Assembly: GCA_003049465.1 (NCBI GenBank)
Contig: PYSS01000045.1
Span: 186,001 to 250,000 of the forward strand
Length of the DNA stretch: 64,000 bases
Direction: 5' to 3'
DNA from: Magnaporthiopsis rhizophila
Taxonomy: Eukaryota; Ascomycota; Sordariomycetes; Magnaporthales; Magnaporthaceae
Positions 10,452 to 21,361 of the stretch are shown piece by piece. Within the stretch, counting starts at the first letter, position 1; every line of letters begins with the position of its first letter. The notes beneath the pieces are model-generated. The model did not search any database and was not told where the DNA came from. It saw only the letters and a list, made by a program, of their open reading frames with translations. The position numbers and the translations under genes are program-made.

Positions 10452-13359
10452 ATGGCGTTTGCCAAACCGTACCCCCTCATAGTGGGGATTATTCTCCTCT
10501 TCGCCTTTGCGCCGGGAGTGGCCGCCTTCGGTGCCGGAAATATCGCGAGCATCTCCAAGATCGAGGGCCAGAACTGTGAGATGTACCCACCCTATCGGCG
10601 CCTCACTTTGGTGTTCTCCCTGCGAGCCGATATTCTGACAGGCGGTCTGCGGTTTTCCAGGGCGCCACGGAGATATCGAAGATGCTTTGCTCAAGATTGT
10701 CATGGCCCGCGTCGCCGGCGGCGAGAAATTTAGCAAAGTCGGTGGTCTTATCTCTTGCGCGCCGTCCACCGAAGCTGAGACCAGAGGTATTGCATGTTGC
10801 GCTGACACACAATGGTCTCCAGCTCGACGTCAGACGTGTCTATTTCGGTAACTGGCTTCGCGACTACAGTCAGGCTATCGACGTTGGAACTGTCAAGAAC
10901 GTCTCGGCCGAGGCCATTCGCCTTCTGCTGTCCATTTTGGGCTTCCTGACCTTTGGCTACGGCTCGCGCGAGTTCGAAGTCACGGCCGAGCGTCTTGGCT
11001 GCTACCGCCCTGAGGATCGTGAGCATATTATCTCCTCCCCCATGGCATAACTCTTCCAAATCCCCCACAGCACTACGATGCGCTAACCAGGCTCCCTTTC
11101 TGATATTAGACATCGACAACCCCAAGAACTACGCCGATAACCAGGATGCCACCCGGTACGACCGCCGGCTTCGTGGCCCCGTGGATGAGAGAGTCGAGCT
11201 GGCTGTTGATGAGCAGACGGGTTTGAAGAACTACATTGCCAACGAGAGGGCCGGGATTATGACCAGCGCCTGGCACGTGAGGAACCTCTTCACCAAATGC
11301 GTCGAGCTTGGCCGTTCGTACGGACGCAACCGGAACAAGGACGATCTGTACGAGGCCCTGCGCCTGCTCGGCACTGGCCTCCACTGCCTGGAAGGTGAGT
11401 TGCCGCGGGCATCTGTTGCAAGGATATGAAGACTCTGGAGCTGGCCTCTGACCGGCGGCGATGCGGATAGACTACTTCGCCCATTCCAACTACACGGAGC
11501 TTGCCCTGATCGAGATGGGTGAGAGGGACGTGTTTCCACATGTCGGCCGCAACACCAAGCTCCAGATCCCTGGCACCCGGCACTCTGTGTACCCTGCCGT
11601 CACTGGCACCTTTGGTGGAGTGGATTTCCTGCACTCTGTCACTGGAGAAGGTTGGCGCTCCTCTAAACTCCCGCTCGGCTATGAACCCTCCTTTGCGCAG
11701 GAATACTAATCAATCCGCCAGTGTCGGACAAACTCACCCAAAACGAGATCCAGGAGCTCGAGCAGACCCTTGATAACAACAAGCGGAACGACAATAGTGC
11801 TTTGAAGGATCTCCTTGACAAGCTTCCTCCTGGGCTCATTGGCGGGGACAAGAAGCAGAGGCTCGATGAGATCCAGGACAGCAACGCTGCCGCCCAGATG
11901 GACCAGATGAATGTCTCGCCGCGTGAGCCAGAGGCGTTCACCCAGCAGGTTCAGCAGGTCTTCAGACAGATCATGCCCGTCATCGAGTTCCACGACGAGA
12001 TCTTCCAAAACATCTCCGAGGCGCTCGAGAAGATCCCTATTCTTCCCAAGATCCTCGAGCAGTTCCAGGAGCAGATGTCTATGGTTTGTTGCCACACCGT
12101 CTTATTGGTAGTTGCGCTTACGGCGCGAGCGACCTGGCTCTTGACGCAAGCGACTGACTATTACCCTGATCTTGACAGTGGGTGTTCACTCAAATCGCTC
12201 CGTTTGTTCTGCCAATTATCCGGCAGATCAAGAACGAGCTCATGACGGGCTCTTCAGAGATTATCGAGAGCAGCAAGAACGAGCAGCACATCGTGTTCGA
12301 GGATGACGACTCGACCGACCCCACGCATTCGTAAGTGGTCTTTTAGGAGTTTTGTCTCAGATTAGAATGTTTGGTATGTGAGCACAGAACTGACAGCTGC
12401 GCAGGATGCTGTCCAAGGACCACTTTACAAACATCCTCAACGAGGTTGCGGGCAAAACAGCCAAGAAAACGGTTCAGTGGGTGGTGCCACAGCTGATGCA
12501 GGCTTGGGACGACCATAACATGGACGTGAACCGCCTCATGAACCGCATCATCTCAGGTGTGCTTCACCATCCTGCCCAACGTCAGCAGGGCCAGGATGGA
12601 GCGGAGGAAGGCAGAAGAATCATCTTCAGCTCGATTGAGGAGTGGTGGAACGAGATGGATGAGGGTGGCAAGAACGAGTACCGCCGCAAGCTTTCGCGTG
12701 AGGGGGTCGAGAACGGACAGAACCACAAGGAAGGCCAGCACGATTCGGGCCACGGCTGCGGCAAGCCACTGGGCATGCGCAAGAACATCGAGACGGGCGG
12801 CACTATGGAGGACCGCATCGCTGGGGCTGCGGCCGGCGCTCTCCTCGGAGGCTTTACGACGGGCATTTCCGAGATCGTGAAGCAAGGCTCGGGCGGTCAG
12901 ATCAACATTCCCGCCTATCAGCCCCAGCAGTCCAGCTTCTCGGAAAACTCCGGGTCGGCAAGCGGCATCAGCAGTTTCCTCGGTGGTATCCTCGGCGGCC
13001 TCAACAAAGAGGAGACGTCGTCGTCGAGGAGCTACGAGCGAGAGGACGGTGGACATTCTCAGTCGTATTCGCAGTACGGTCGATCCGACTCCGGCGATAG
13101 GTACGGCCAGGCGGAGTACAGCCAGACAGACTACGACGACGGTAGCCAGCGCAGCGAGTACCGCCGGTACGAGCAGCGGGAGACGTCTGGCGGGTATGAG
13201 CAGCGGTCGGAGAGGCGCTGGGAGAGCAACCGAAGGCGGGAGGATGAGGAGGAGGAGGAGGAATCTAGGGAAGGCGGTGGTGGTTTCGGGGACTTCATCG
13301 AGGGCATGGCCAAGGAAGCGAGCCGCTGGGCTGAGGAGGACGACCGCCGCCGCTACTGA
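10452..13359 (+). CDS. het-c: Het-C heterokaryon incompatibility protein
   Basis: Secreted or plasma-membrane protein family that controls vegetative (heterokaryon) incompatibility in Neurospora, where different het-c alleles together with pin-c trigger cell death. Eight exons: 10452-10575, 10661-10737, 10823-11018, 11110-11394, 11471-11650, 11722-12083, 12179-12330 and 12405-13359, giving 776 residues. A signal peptide is clear (residues 1-25, hydrophobic, ending GVAA). Family blocks follow: IEGQNWRHGDIEDALL, VYFGNWLRDYSQAIDVG, GCYRPEDHIDNPKNYAD, LHCLEDYFAHSNYTELA and SREGVENGQNHKEG. The region around ELEQTLDNNKRNDNSAL to FTQQVQQVF corresponds to where Neurospora alleles carry their specificity indels (recalled). 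The C-terminus is Gly/Ser/Tyr/Glu-rich and low in complexity. No HET-domain partner (pin-c) is in the window. Start chosen because it gives the signal peptide. Confidence 0.94.
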
Positions 13360-15204
13360 AACCCTGATCAGAGTCGTCGCGACATGGAATTATCCAGGCG
13401 TGGCTTTTGGTGTGCATAGTTGGGCTCATGGGTGTGGTGACTGGGGGTAGAACTGGGTTGATATCGCGAAGCAATTGGTTGGGGAAAAACGGTGGTAAAT
13501 GCAAGCTATAGTTTGGTGCTTGCTTAGGAAAGAAAATGGGAAATTCACGATGTCGGAGGCGGGTATGAGTAGCGATGGGAGGGACGGTGAACTCGTACCG
13601 GCGATTTGGACATGAGACACTTCTTCTTTTAGGAACCGCAAAATGTTGGCCCAGAGTTCCTGGACAAGCGATGGGACGTAATGGGCTGTCGCCCGAAGGT
13701 GGTCATGCGAAGGAACGAACATGTGTCGGTAGCCTATCCCGACTCCTGGATAATGTCCTGTTTCCTAGGCGCTCTCCTGCTTCTTGGTTCTATCTCGTCG
13801 CGTCTCCGATATTTTTTTTTTGACCAATTTTGTCGCACAGTTCACATCGAATGCAAGCTTTTATTTATTTAGGGGATGGGACGAGATATCTTTCTACTTT
13901 TCTATCCCCAGAAGCAGCTCCGGCAGTCATGAGCAGACGGCGTCTTTCCTCTACGGGCTGCGTGGCCGACTGCGGATTGTTGCAAGTAGCTGGGGCGGCC
14001 GCTATTGCGCGCACACAAGTCAACCCCAAAGATGACGACACTACCTACCTATCCCATCTACCCCCGATACTTGCACCGAGGCAGCCTGGCCGGATGTCCA
14101 GCCCTCGCTTCCGAAAGGAAGTGCGCTCTGCCCAGGCTCACTCGTCTCTTGGCGGCGTCACTCTGGACAGGCGATCTTTTCTTCTTGGGCGGGAGAAAGA
14201 CCAGCAAGGTAGGGAAAAAAAAGCCAAAAGGGAGAAGAGGGAAAGAGAGGGAGAGCAAAATCATTACAATGTGGCCGGCTGTAAGCTCCCCGACCCGCCC
14301 GGGTAAAATCATCTGGGTAATTGGCACGTAGGTTGGCTTTTTTTTTTCCCCCACGGGGTAATGCCCATTGGAACCACAAAGAGGAAAAGACGGCAAAGAC
14401 GCTCCCGCGAGCGGCCCCACCGGATCGACTCACCGAAAGGGGTAAACGGGACCAAGGCCAGCGGCTGCTCACGGGGCCGGCTGGTCATGCTTGCGTGGAA
14501 AATCCGGGGTGTTTTTTGGTTGACTGGGCTGCTCGCTCGGTAGTGAGAGCGAAATATGACAGGCAGCTGGGACCCGTCTGCGAAGCTTATCTATGGCTTA
14601 TTGTGCTCGCTTGGCTGTGAAGACGGGAGGTAAATAGGGGCTTGGTTTACCTTAATATGTTGGCTGGGTATAGCCTGGGTGTGATTGTCAGATGTAGATG
14701 GCGGGTGGTGGTGGTGATGGTCTAAATCAAGCACCGCGAGGAGGGCCGGCTTCCGAGGGTGAGGGTGGGAACGGGCGGAGATATGGGGCGGCTTTGTTCT
14801 GCAGCTGCCCCTCAGAGGTTTATATATAAGCCCCGGGCATGCAAGAGTCTATATAATACTTTCGCTTGACCCGGCTCGCCCTTCGATGAAGGCTGTATGT
14901 TTAGTTGGGGTGTCCTTCCAGAGGCTGCGATGTAAGTGTTTTCCAATCCTTCGCGATGCTGGTGGATGTGCCATACTAGTGCCGATTTCCTGGTGGCTTT
15001 TCTTTTATGGTCCAGCTGTGGCTGAAGTCGGTCGGACATGGGGAGAATGAGTCGGTTCACGGAAGATGGGAAGAGAAGATGTATTTGCTGGAGGTGGTGG
15101 CAAGAGGGGAAAGACGACGTCGAGTATGCTAACATTCTTTGCTCTCCACGGGCAGATATCAAAACAAAAAGCCCCACAACCCCGGGAAAAGAACCCGAAC
15201 CACG
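13360..15204. other. Intergenic: het-c 3' region and GH45 promoter
   Basis: About 1.8 kb between two genes in the same direction. Short ORFs here have no family features. The GH45 TATA element sits in the last 400 bases. Confidence 0.5.
14819..14829 (+). promoter_or_regulatory. TATA element upstream of the GH45 gene
   Basis: TTTATATATAA followed by a GC-rich stretch, about 380 bases before the start codon, implying a leader of roughly 350 bases or an alternative core promoter nearer the gene. Confidence 0.35.
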
Positions 15205-16425
15205 ATGCAGATCTCGGCGACGGCCCTGCTGGGCATCGTGCCGGCCTACCTGGCGGCAACGGCGGCGGCGCAGGGCTCGCAGGGCAACGGGCAGACGACG
15301 AGATACTGGGACTGCTGCAAGCCGTCGTGCGGGTGGCCCAAGAAGGGAAACCTGGTCAAGGGGCCGGTCCTGACATGCGATCGGGGCGACAAACCGCTGA
15401 ACGACGGCGGGAACACACGTGAGTCCACCGACCTCTCTGATCTCTATTCCTAGGAGTGGTGGTGGCGGATGCGTATGTGCTATTAGGAGGACTTAAGATC
15501 TAACCTTCGAAACGTAGGATCTGGCTGTGATAGTGGCGGCAGCGCCTTTATGTGCTCCAGCCAGGAGCCCTTTGCCACCAATGCGACACACTCGTTCGGT
15601 TTTGCGTGAGTCCAGACAAAAGAGGAACGAAAAAGAGAGAATGAGATAAGGCTGCTAACTTGGAGCAGGGCTGTCCGGATCGCGGGCAAGCAGGAGAGCG
15701 ACTGGTGCTGCGCGTGCTACGAGCTGACATTTACGAGCGGGCCGGTATCTGGCAAGAAGATGATAGGTACGTCTGCTCCTCGGATCTCTGTATACGCCCG
15801 CTCTGGTTTTTGCTGACTCGGTATCGTCGAGAAAACAGTGCAAGCTGTGTGAGCAAAGCCATGTGTTCCCTGATCTAGATCTTGATCCAGGTTCTGACGC
15901 TGGTGAATCGAAACAGCAACACGGGCGGAGATCTCGGGCAAAACCACTTTGACATTGCGGTAAGTTTTTGTTTGATGCCTCTGACGAGAAATAAACAAAC
16001 AAACAAACGAAACTGATTCTGACCGACAACAAAAACAGATCCCTGGAGGTGGAGTTGGCATATTCAACGCATGCACAAACCGTGAGTTCCATACTTACCC
16101 AACCCGGGATTAGATGGCAGAAGTCAAGTCAAGTTCTCACACCCCGACACCAGAATACGGCGCGCCGCCCAACGGCTGGGGCGAGCGGTACGGCGGGGTG
16201 CGGTCGCGGTCCGACTGCAACAACTTCCCCGAGAAGCTCAAGGCCGGCTGCCTCTGGCGGTTCGACTGGTTCGGCGGCGCCGACAACCCGGGCGTCAGCT
16301 TCAAGCAGGTCGCCTGCCCGGCCGTGCTCACGGCCAAGAGCGGCTGCGTCCGCCAGAGGGACGTCATGGACCAGACCCCGACGGGGCCCGAGACCCTCCC
16401 GACCTGGAAGCCGGGCAGCAGCTAG
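15205..16425 (+). CDS. GH45 endo-1,4-beta-glucanase, secreted, no CBM
   Basis: Inverting endoglucanase cutting cellulose outside the cell. Seven exons: 15205-15418, 15518-15605, 15669-15766, 15839-15848, 15917-15959, 16039-16081 and 16154-16425, giving 255 residues. The fourth exon is only 10 bases; it is needed to give KKMIVQAVNTGGDLG in frame, as in the family. A signal peptide covers about residues 1-22. Catalytic residues expected by comparison with Humicola EGV are seen: Asp36 in TRYWDCCKPSCGW and Asp149 in NHFDIAIPGGGVGIF. Many conserved Cys are present. The protein stops after a short Pro/Thr tail (PTGPETLPTWKPGSS), so it lacks the long linker and CBM1 found in the Humicola enzyme. Identity as GH45 is secure; the micro-exon is inferred from frame and homology. 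Confidence 0.94.
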
Positions 16426-18696
16426 GATCGGCTTTTTGATCCGTGGTCGCTGCGGGGGGTGCGTGCGTGGCTCTCCACTGTTTGTTGGAAAAAAAAAAGA
16501 TCGGATGGATGGGTGGGCAGGAGGGAGGACCACCTCTGTGAGTGGCAACAGGGCCGGGTATACCCTTGGGCCTTGGGGCGAAGGAAATGGGTCCTCTCGG
16601 GTGATGGCATCATGGCCGATCCTTGAGAGATTGAATTTTTTTTTTTTTTTTTTTTTTTTGCCGAGGTTTGGTGAGCCGCCCACCCCGCGACTTGCAAAAC
16701 ATTGTCGTGTCGCCGGTGAAGTCACATGTATATACGTTTTCCCCTCAGATTTACGTGCGCTTTTCGTAGTGGAAAAAAAGCAAACGCGAGCAGCGGAATG
16801 TGGCGCCTGGATTCCGAAACGATGTGGGCGCGTCCGCCGCCGATCGGTCGGTAGCCGCGGGGCTTCGGTGGAAACGAGTCATGGCTGGGGCTGCTAATGC
16901 TGACGTAAGTTTGTCGTGGCCCGTAGGCAGTGAATCCAGAACTGCTCTTTCTCTTTGTTCTGCCGTATCGATGTACCGATTGATAGATTCTTGTTTTTGA
17001 CCTGGCTCCTTCGTAGGTATGTTTTCTGCAAAAAAGACGATCTGACTTGCGTTCTTGGCGTGATCGTCAGTCCTGGACTGCCTAGCGACAAACAAGCTTT
17101 TCTGGTGCCCACTTTCTGCGGCTGGGGCCACGGCTTGTTTTTCCCCCGTGCTTCGCTGCCACACAAACACTGAATGCAACCGTTGGGCCGTGTCAGATTT
17201 TTTACTTTTCAGCTTTCTTTCTCTTTTCTGTGCTTCTGGCGGGCATCGCATTCGTCAGGAGGCATATCAGATTGTAAGACACTGCTTCTTCTTCGGGACA
17301 GGCAGGTTCCGATGGGCTTGACTTTGGGCATTGACAGCGCTGCCTGCTAACTTTGCGACATTCGGCGATGGACCCTGGCGTTACCCAAAGAAGACCAAAA
17401 AAGAAGGCGCTCCACCTTCTCCGTCGACTTTGTTTCCGGCGGCGGCCAGCGATGCATCATTGATCCCACATTTGAAGATTGCTCGTATTCCCTCTGTTTG
17501 TCTCATTTCCCTCTGGTCTTCAGACGGCTTCTCTCGTTTGGGGCTGTGCATTCCGTGTATGCGTCGTCCCGTCTGTTGGGCCTGTTCCATGTTATCATTT
17601 CGGGGCACCAGCGACCCAAGTGCTGGGTCGGTCAAAGCTCTATGCGCGCTGTTCCTTTCAAAAATTGTTTCTCGCCACGTCATTGGCTGCCGTGTGTGGT
17701 GAATCGGGGTGCCGGTTGTCCGAAAAGGCCCCACAGAGGGCGGTAGGCTGCAGAGGCGAGTCGCAGGTTGTGGCCGTTTGCGCCTTCAATGCTGGACTTT
17801 TGTTTGCAAGCGCTGCGTCTTCCTCGCGGCCTTTGCTGGGATCTGATGCAAGGGAGGCCCCAACGTTGCATTCCCAGGGCCTCCCTCGTCCCCGCTCCCT
17901 GGCTCCGACGCCCCGTCCATCAAAAAGTCTTGGCACTGAAATACCATGACCTCCCCCAGACCAAACTACAGCCGCCTGCCCTTCCTCTTTTGACCCAATC
18001 CTGTGTGCAGCCAGCCAAGCCAGACGACCGAGCCAACTTTGGTCTGCTCCGCCTTTATTCCTTGAAGAAGAGGAAAAGAGTCAAGGCAGCGACGGGGGCC
18101 GTCATCTGTTCTTTTTCCAGCCCTTGGGATTCGTTGTGTTTTTCAATTCAATCGTTTCTCTCGTCCCTTGCTTCCCTTCCCCAGAGAAGGCTGCAGCCAC
18201 CGACGCCTCTTACGCCGCCAAGCCCAACGGTTCCAGCCGTTTTCGCTGCTCCTGGTGCAGCACAACCGCTAGAAATGCTTGTTCGACGATACTCAGCACT
18301 ATGACTAGAGCATGTGTACGTTGCATATCCCCTTTCCGCCTGGTCGATTTTGTGTTTCCCAGTGCTTGATTGTGTCGTGGCCATGCTGGTGCAACGGGGA
18401 ACAAGAGCCCGAATGAGGGTGACAAAAAGTCGAATACAGACGATCAAGGAAAATCATCAAATCACAGACAAGGCCAAGACGGCTGTTTCCCCAAAGCACA
18501 TCAGCTTGACACGCACGCCATCGCCCGTCGGCAGGTCCCGTCGCACTTGGCGATTGCCAAGCCGGCTGCGGCGTCCGAGACACCTTCTCCAAACCCCAAA
18601 CCTTCGTCCCCTGCTTGCCCCTCAATCGTCAATCTCCACGTTGCGTCGCCGATTAATAGATATTGGTCGCTGACTCTTTCCATTGCTGTGCTGCAG
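16426..18696. other. Gene-free region between GH45 and the RING gene
   Basis: About 2.3 kb. It contains the 24-base T run at 16636-16659 and pyrimidine-rich stretches before the next gene. The missing first exon of the RING gene probably lies in the last few hundred bases, but I could not fix it. No other coding region is supported. Confidence 0.45.
16636..16659. repeat. Poly-T homopolymer, 24 bases
   Basis: Uninterrupted T run about 210 bases after the GH45 stop codon, in 3' flanking sequence. Confidence 0.85.
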
Positions 18697-20549
18697 CCGT
18701 CGCCGATATTAGCAACGTTGTGTAAGTTTCATTTCGTGCAGATTAATCACTCTATTACCTACACACCTCCCTCGCAATAATTCCCTTGGTTGCATTCATC
18801 ACTAATACGCGCCATCTATCGCCAGTCTCCTCCTCAGCAACCCGGCCTGGTACGGCCACAGCTCGGCACAGAGCACTATCGTCCAGAACATCACCGCCAC
18901 GTCGGTAGGTCGGATCCCTCTCTTTCTTTTGCAACTCCCTCCAGCACGGCTTCTAGGCACCATTCACTGGCTGACTCGCGTCTTGGCAGGGCCGTTTGTC
19001 CTACTCGTCCCATATCCCTCACCAACATGTGACCACCCTCGCGGCCGAGTACATCAGTTCGTCCAGGGCAATCCAGGGCCTGCTATATGTTCCTGATCTT
19101 GGTCTTAATGATCCCTGCCGGGACGTAGTCCAACCGTACCTCCCCGCCCTCGCGGCTCGCAGGGCAGATCTGCCCCCAGCCTCTATCAATCTCATCGGAC
19201 TGGCCCCCTGGGTCACACCCCAGTGCACCCAGTCCTTCCTCGCGTCCGCGCGGAAAGATCCCATCAGAGCCTTCGTATTTTACCGCCCGGGACTCAACAA
19301 CACGCTAACGCCGCCTCCGGCCTCTTCACCGGCATGGGACCTGGGAGATAATGGCGCCTGGCGTGTCGACAACCGCTTCCCAATCGTCGCCGTCCCTGGC
19401 GGTGTTGGTGCCGAGATGATGGCCCAACTGAGTCTCTACAGCGGCAATATAACTACGGTTCCCAATGGCGAGATAATCTCTCAGCTCTATGACCCTAGGG
19501 AGGAGGATTACCTCCGTATCTGGACCCGGGTCAACGTCTCCGTGGACAGGAAGCTCAACAGCATGTGGATCTTGATCCCGGTCGTCCTCGGCCTTCTAAT
19601 GGGTGCCTTTATCGGCGCGTCACTCATTGTCCATCTTGTCCAGCGTCGCCGCCGCGCGTCGCTTCGCCGTCGTGTCCAGAACGGCGAGGTCAACTTGGAG
19701 TCCCTCGGTATCAGCCGCCTGACTGTGCCGATGCATCACATCCATGGCTTTCCACTCTTCACATACAGCTTCAGGCCCGAGCCTTCACTTGAGCTACCCG
19801 CAACTCCAGATCGGGCAAAGCTAGACCGAATGGCGCCAGCATCATTAGCCGCGACAATGAGCGATGAAAAGAGCAGCAGCGGCAGAAGCGCAAGGACCAA
19901 GGGACATCTCTCGGGCCTTGACTATCAGCCCAAGTGCTACATATGCTTCGACGAATACGTGGACCGTCAGACGGTGATCCGGGAGCTCCCCTGTGGACAC
20001 ATCTTCCATCCAAAGTGCATAGACGAGCTTCTGTCTCAATCGAGCTCGCTCTGCCCGTTATGCAAGGCGTCGATGCTTCCACGCGGCTACAGCCCGCGCA
20101 TCACCAACCAGATGGTGCGGCGCGAGATGTCCATTCGGCGGTTACGCGGAAGCATAGGCGGTGGCGCTGCGGATGGCGCCTGCGCCTCATCTGAGCGAGG
20201 GGCGAAGCGATCGAGGCTGTTGGGATGGGCGAGCAGCGTCCTCGAGCGCCTGGCTCCTCAGCGCAGTGCCGCTGCGCCCGCCATTTCTGCCTCTGCCCCT
20301 ACCCCTGCCCCTGCACATCTACCATCCGTCGTGATACCGGCACCGCCAAGGCAAGCCCCCAGCCCGGCGACCGCGGACCCAGAGTCCATCGCCCCGAGCG
20401 AACATTTGCCTCTGAGCAACGAGCCGCCGACACAAGTCGCCAGCGGTACCGCAGTAGACGGGCCTCGGCAGGAGGCCGCACCACCACTTCTCGAGCAAGA
20501 AATGAACCGGCACCCGAGCCAAGCTAGAGGAAACGGTTTACACACCTAA
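18697..20549 (+). CDS. PA-TM-RING-type E3 ubiquitin ligase (5' end unresolved)
   Basis: Membrane-anchored RING-H2 protein of the endomembrane or vacuolar system. Supported exons: 18697-18721, 18826-18904 and 18990-20549, about 554 residues, reading ADISNVVLLLSNPAWYGHSS across the first splice. The luminal part resembles a protease-associated (PA) domain (LIGLAPWVTPQCTQSFL, AFVFYRPGLNN) and has several N-glycosylation sequons. One membrane segment follows (MWILIPVVLGLLMGAFIG), then a basic stop-transfer segment. The RING-H2 runs from CYICFDEY through CGHIFHPKC to CPLCK (C3H2C3). The tail is Pro/Ala-rich and disordered. A stop codon lies upstream in frame, so a first exon with start codon and signal peptide must be spliced on; ATG 18301 is a possible but unconvincing candidate because it gives no signal peptide. 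Confidence 0.82.
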
Positions 20550-21361
20550 GCTCTAGCGCAAAGACTAACAGATCTTACTGTTCGTCAGAGATGATTTCTG
20601 CTCGGCAAGACCGTGTTTTACGCTGATAATGAGCCCATTTCCCGTTTGAATCTTCTTCTTCTTCAACCTTTCTTTTTTTTCACGAAAGCGATTATTGGGT
20701 TTCTTTTGTTGGCTTCTAGGAATGACATTATACCCCAATGGCGACCTCATCGGCACCATTTCTTTACCGATGGCGTTTTTTTTTCTTTGGTCTATTTACT
20801 TCTTGTACATGGGCATTTCGGCCCGAAAAAAAGCATGTAGACAGGGTTCGAACAACGGGGTGCGGAATCAATACCGGGTACCTCCTTGGCCAGGAGGCAA
20901 TCTCCCCGTATGAAGTCTCAATTCACATCACACCTCACGATGTGAAGTGCTGGTTACTCTTTTCATTGCTCGAAGTGGAATATGCAAGGGGATCCGATGT
21001 GCTCTAATCGTAATTGTCTAAAGGCTCAACTTGATACCATTTAGTCGTTCGTGCCTCTGCATCTCCTCTTCTCCTAGGCCCAGCTTGACGCTTCCCCAAG
21101 GACGCCATCTGTGACCGGTCAACAGTGCATAAATCCGCGTCAGGACGCGCAGAAAGTCAAAAAGTTAGGAAAAAAACAGACGCCGAGAACTCCAGCAGTA
21201 AATGCTGCCATAACCACCAATGGCCTGACCGACCAGGCTAGACTGAGGGAAGAAAAGACCTTTGTCGCTGACACAGGAAAAGAAGCAGGGTAAAACTTCT
21301 GCAATACAAAGTACAGCGAATAAAAAGAGGGGAAAAATAAAGAAGCAGCTCGGTCTTCCAT
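20550..21361. other. Intergenic, convergent 3' ends of RING gene and NGG1
   Basis: About 800 bases, relatively AT-rich, holding the two 3' UTRs. I see no gene or structured element. Confidence 0.55.
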
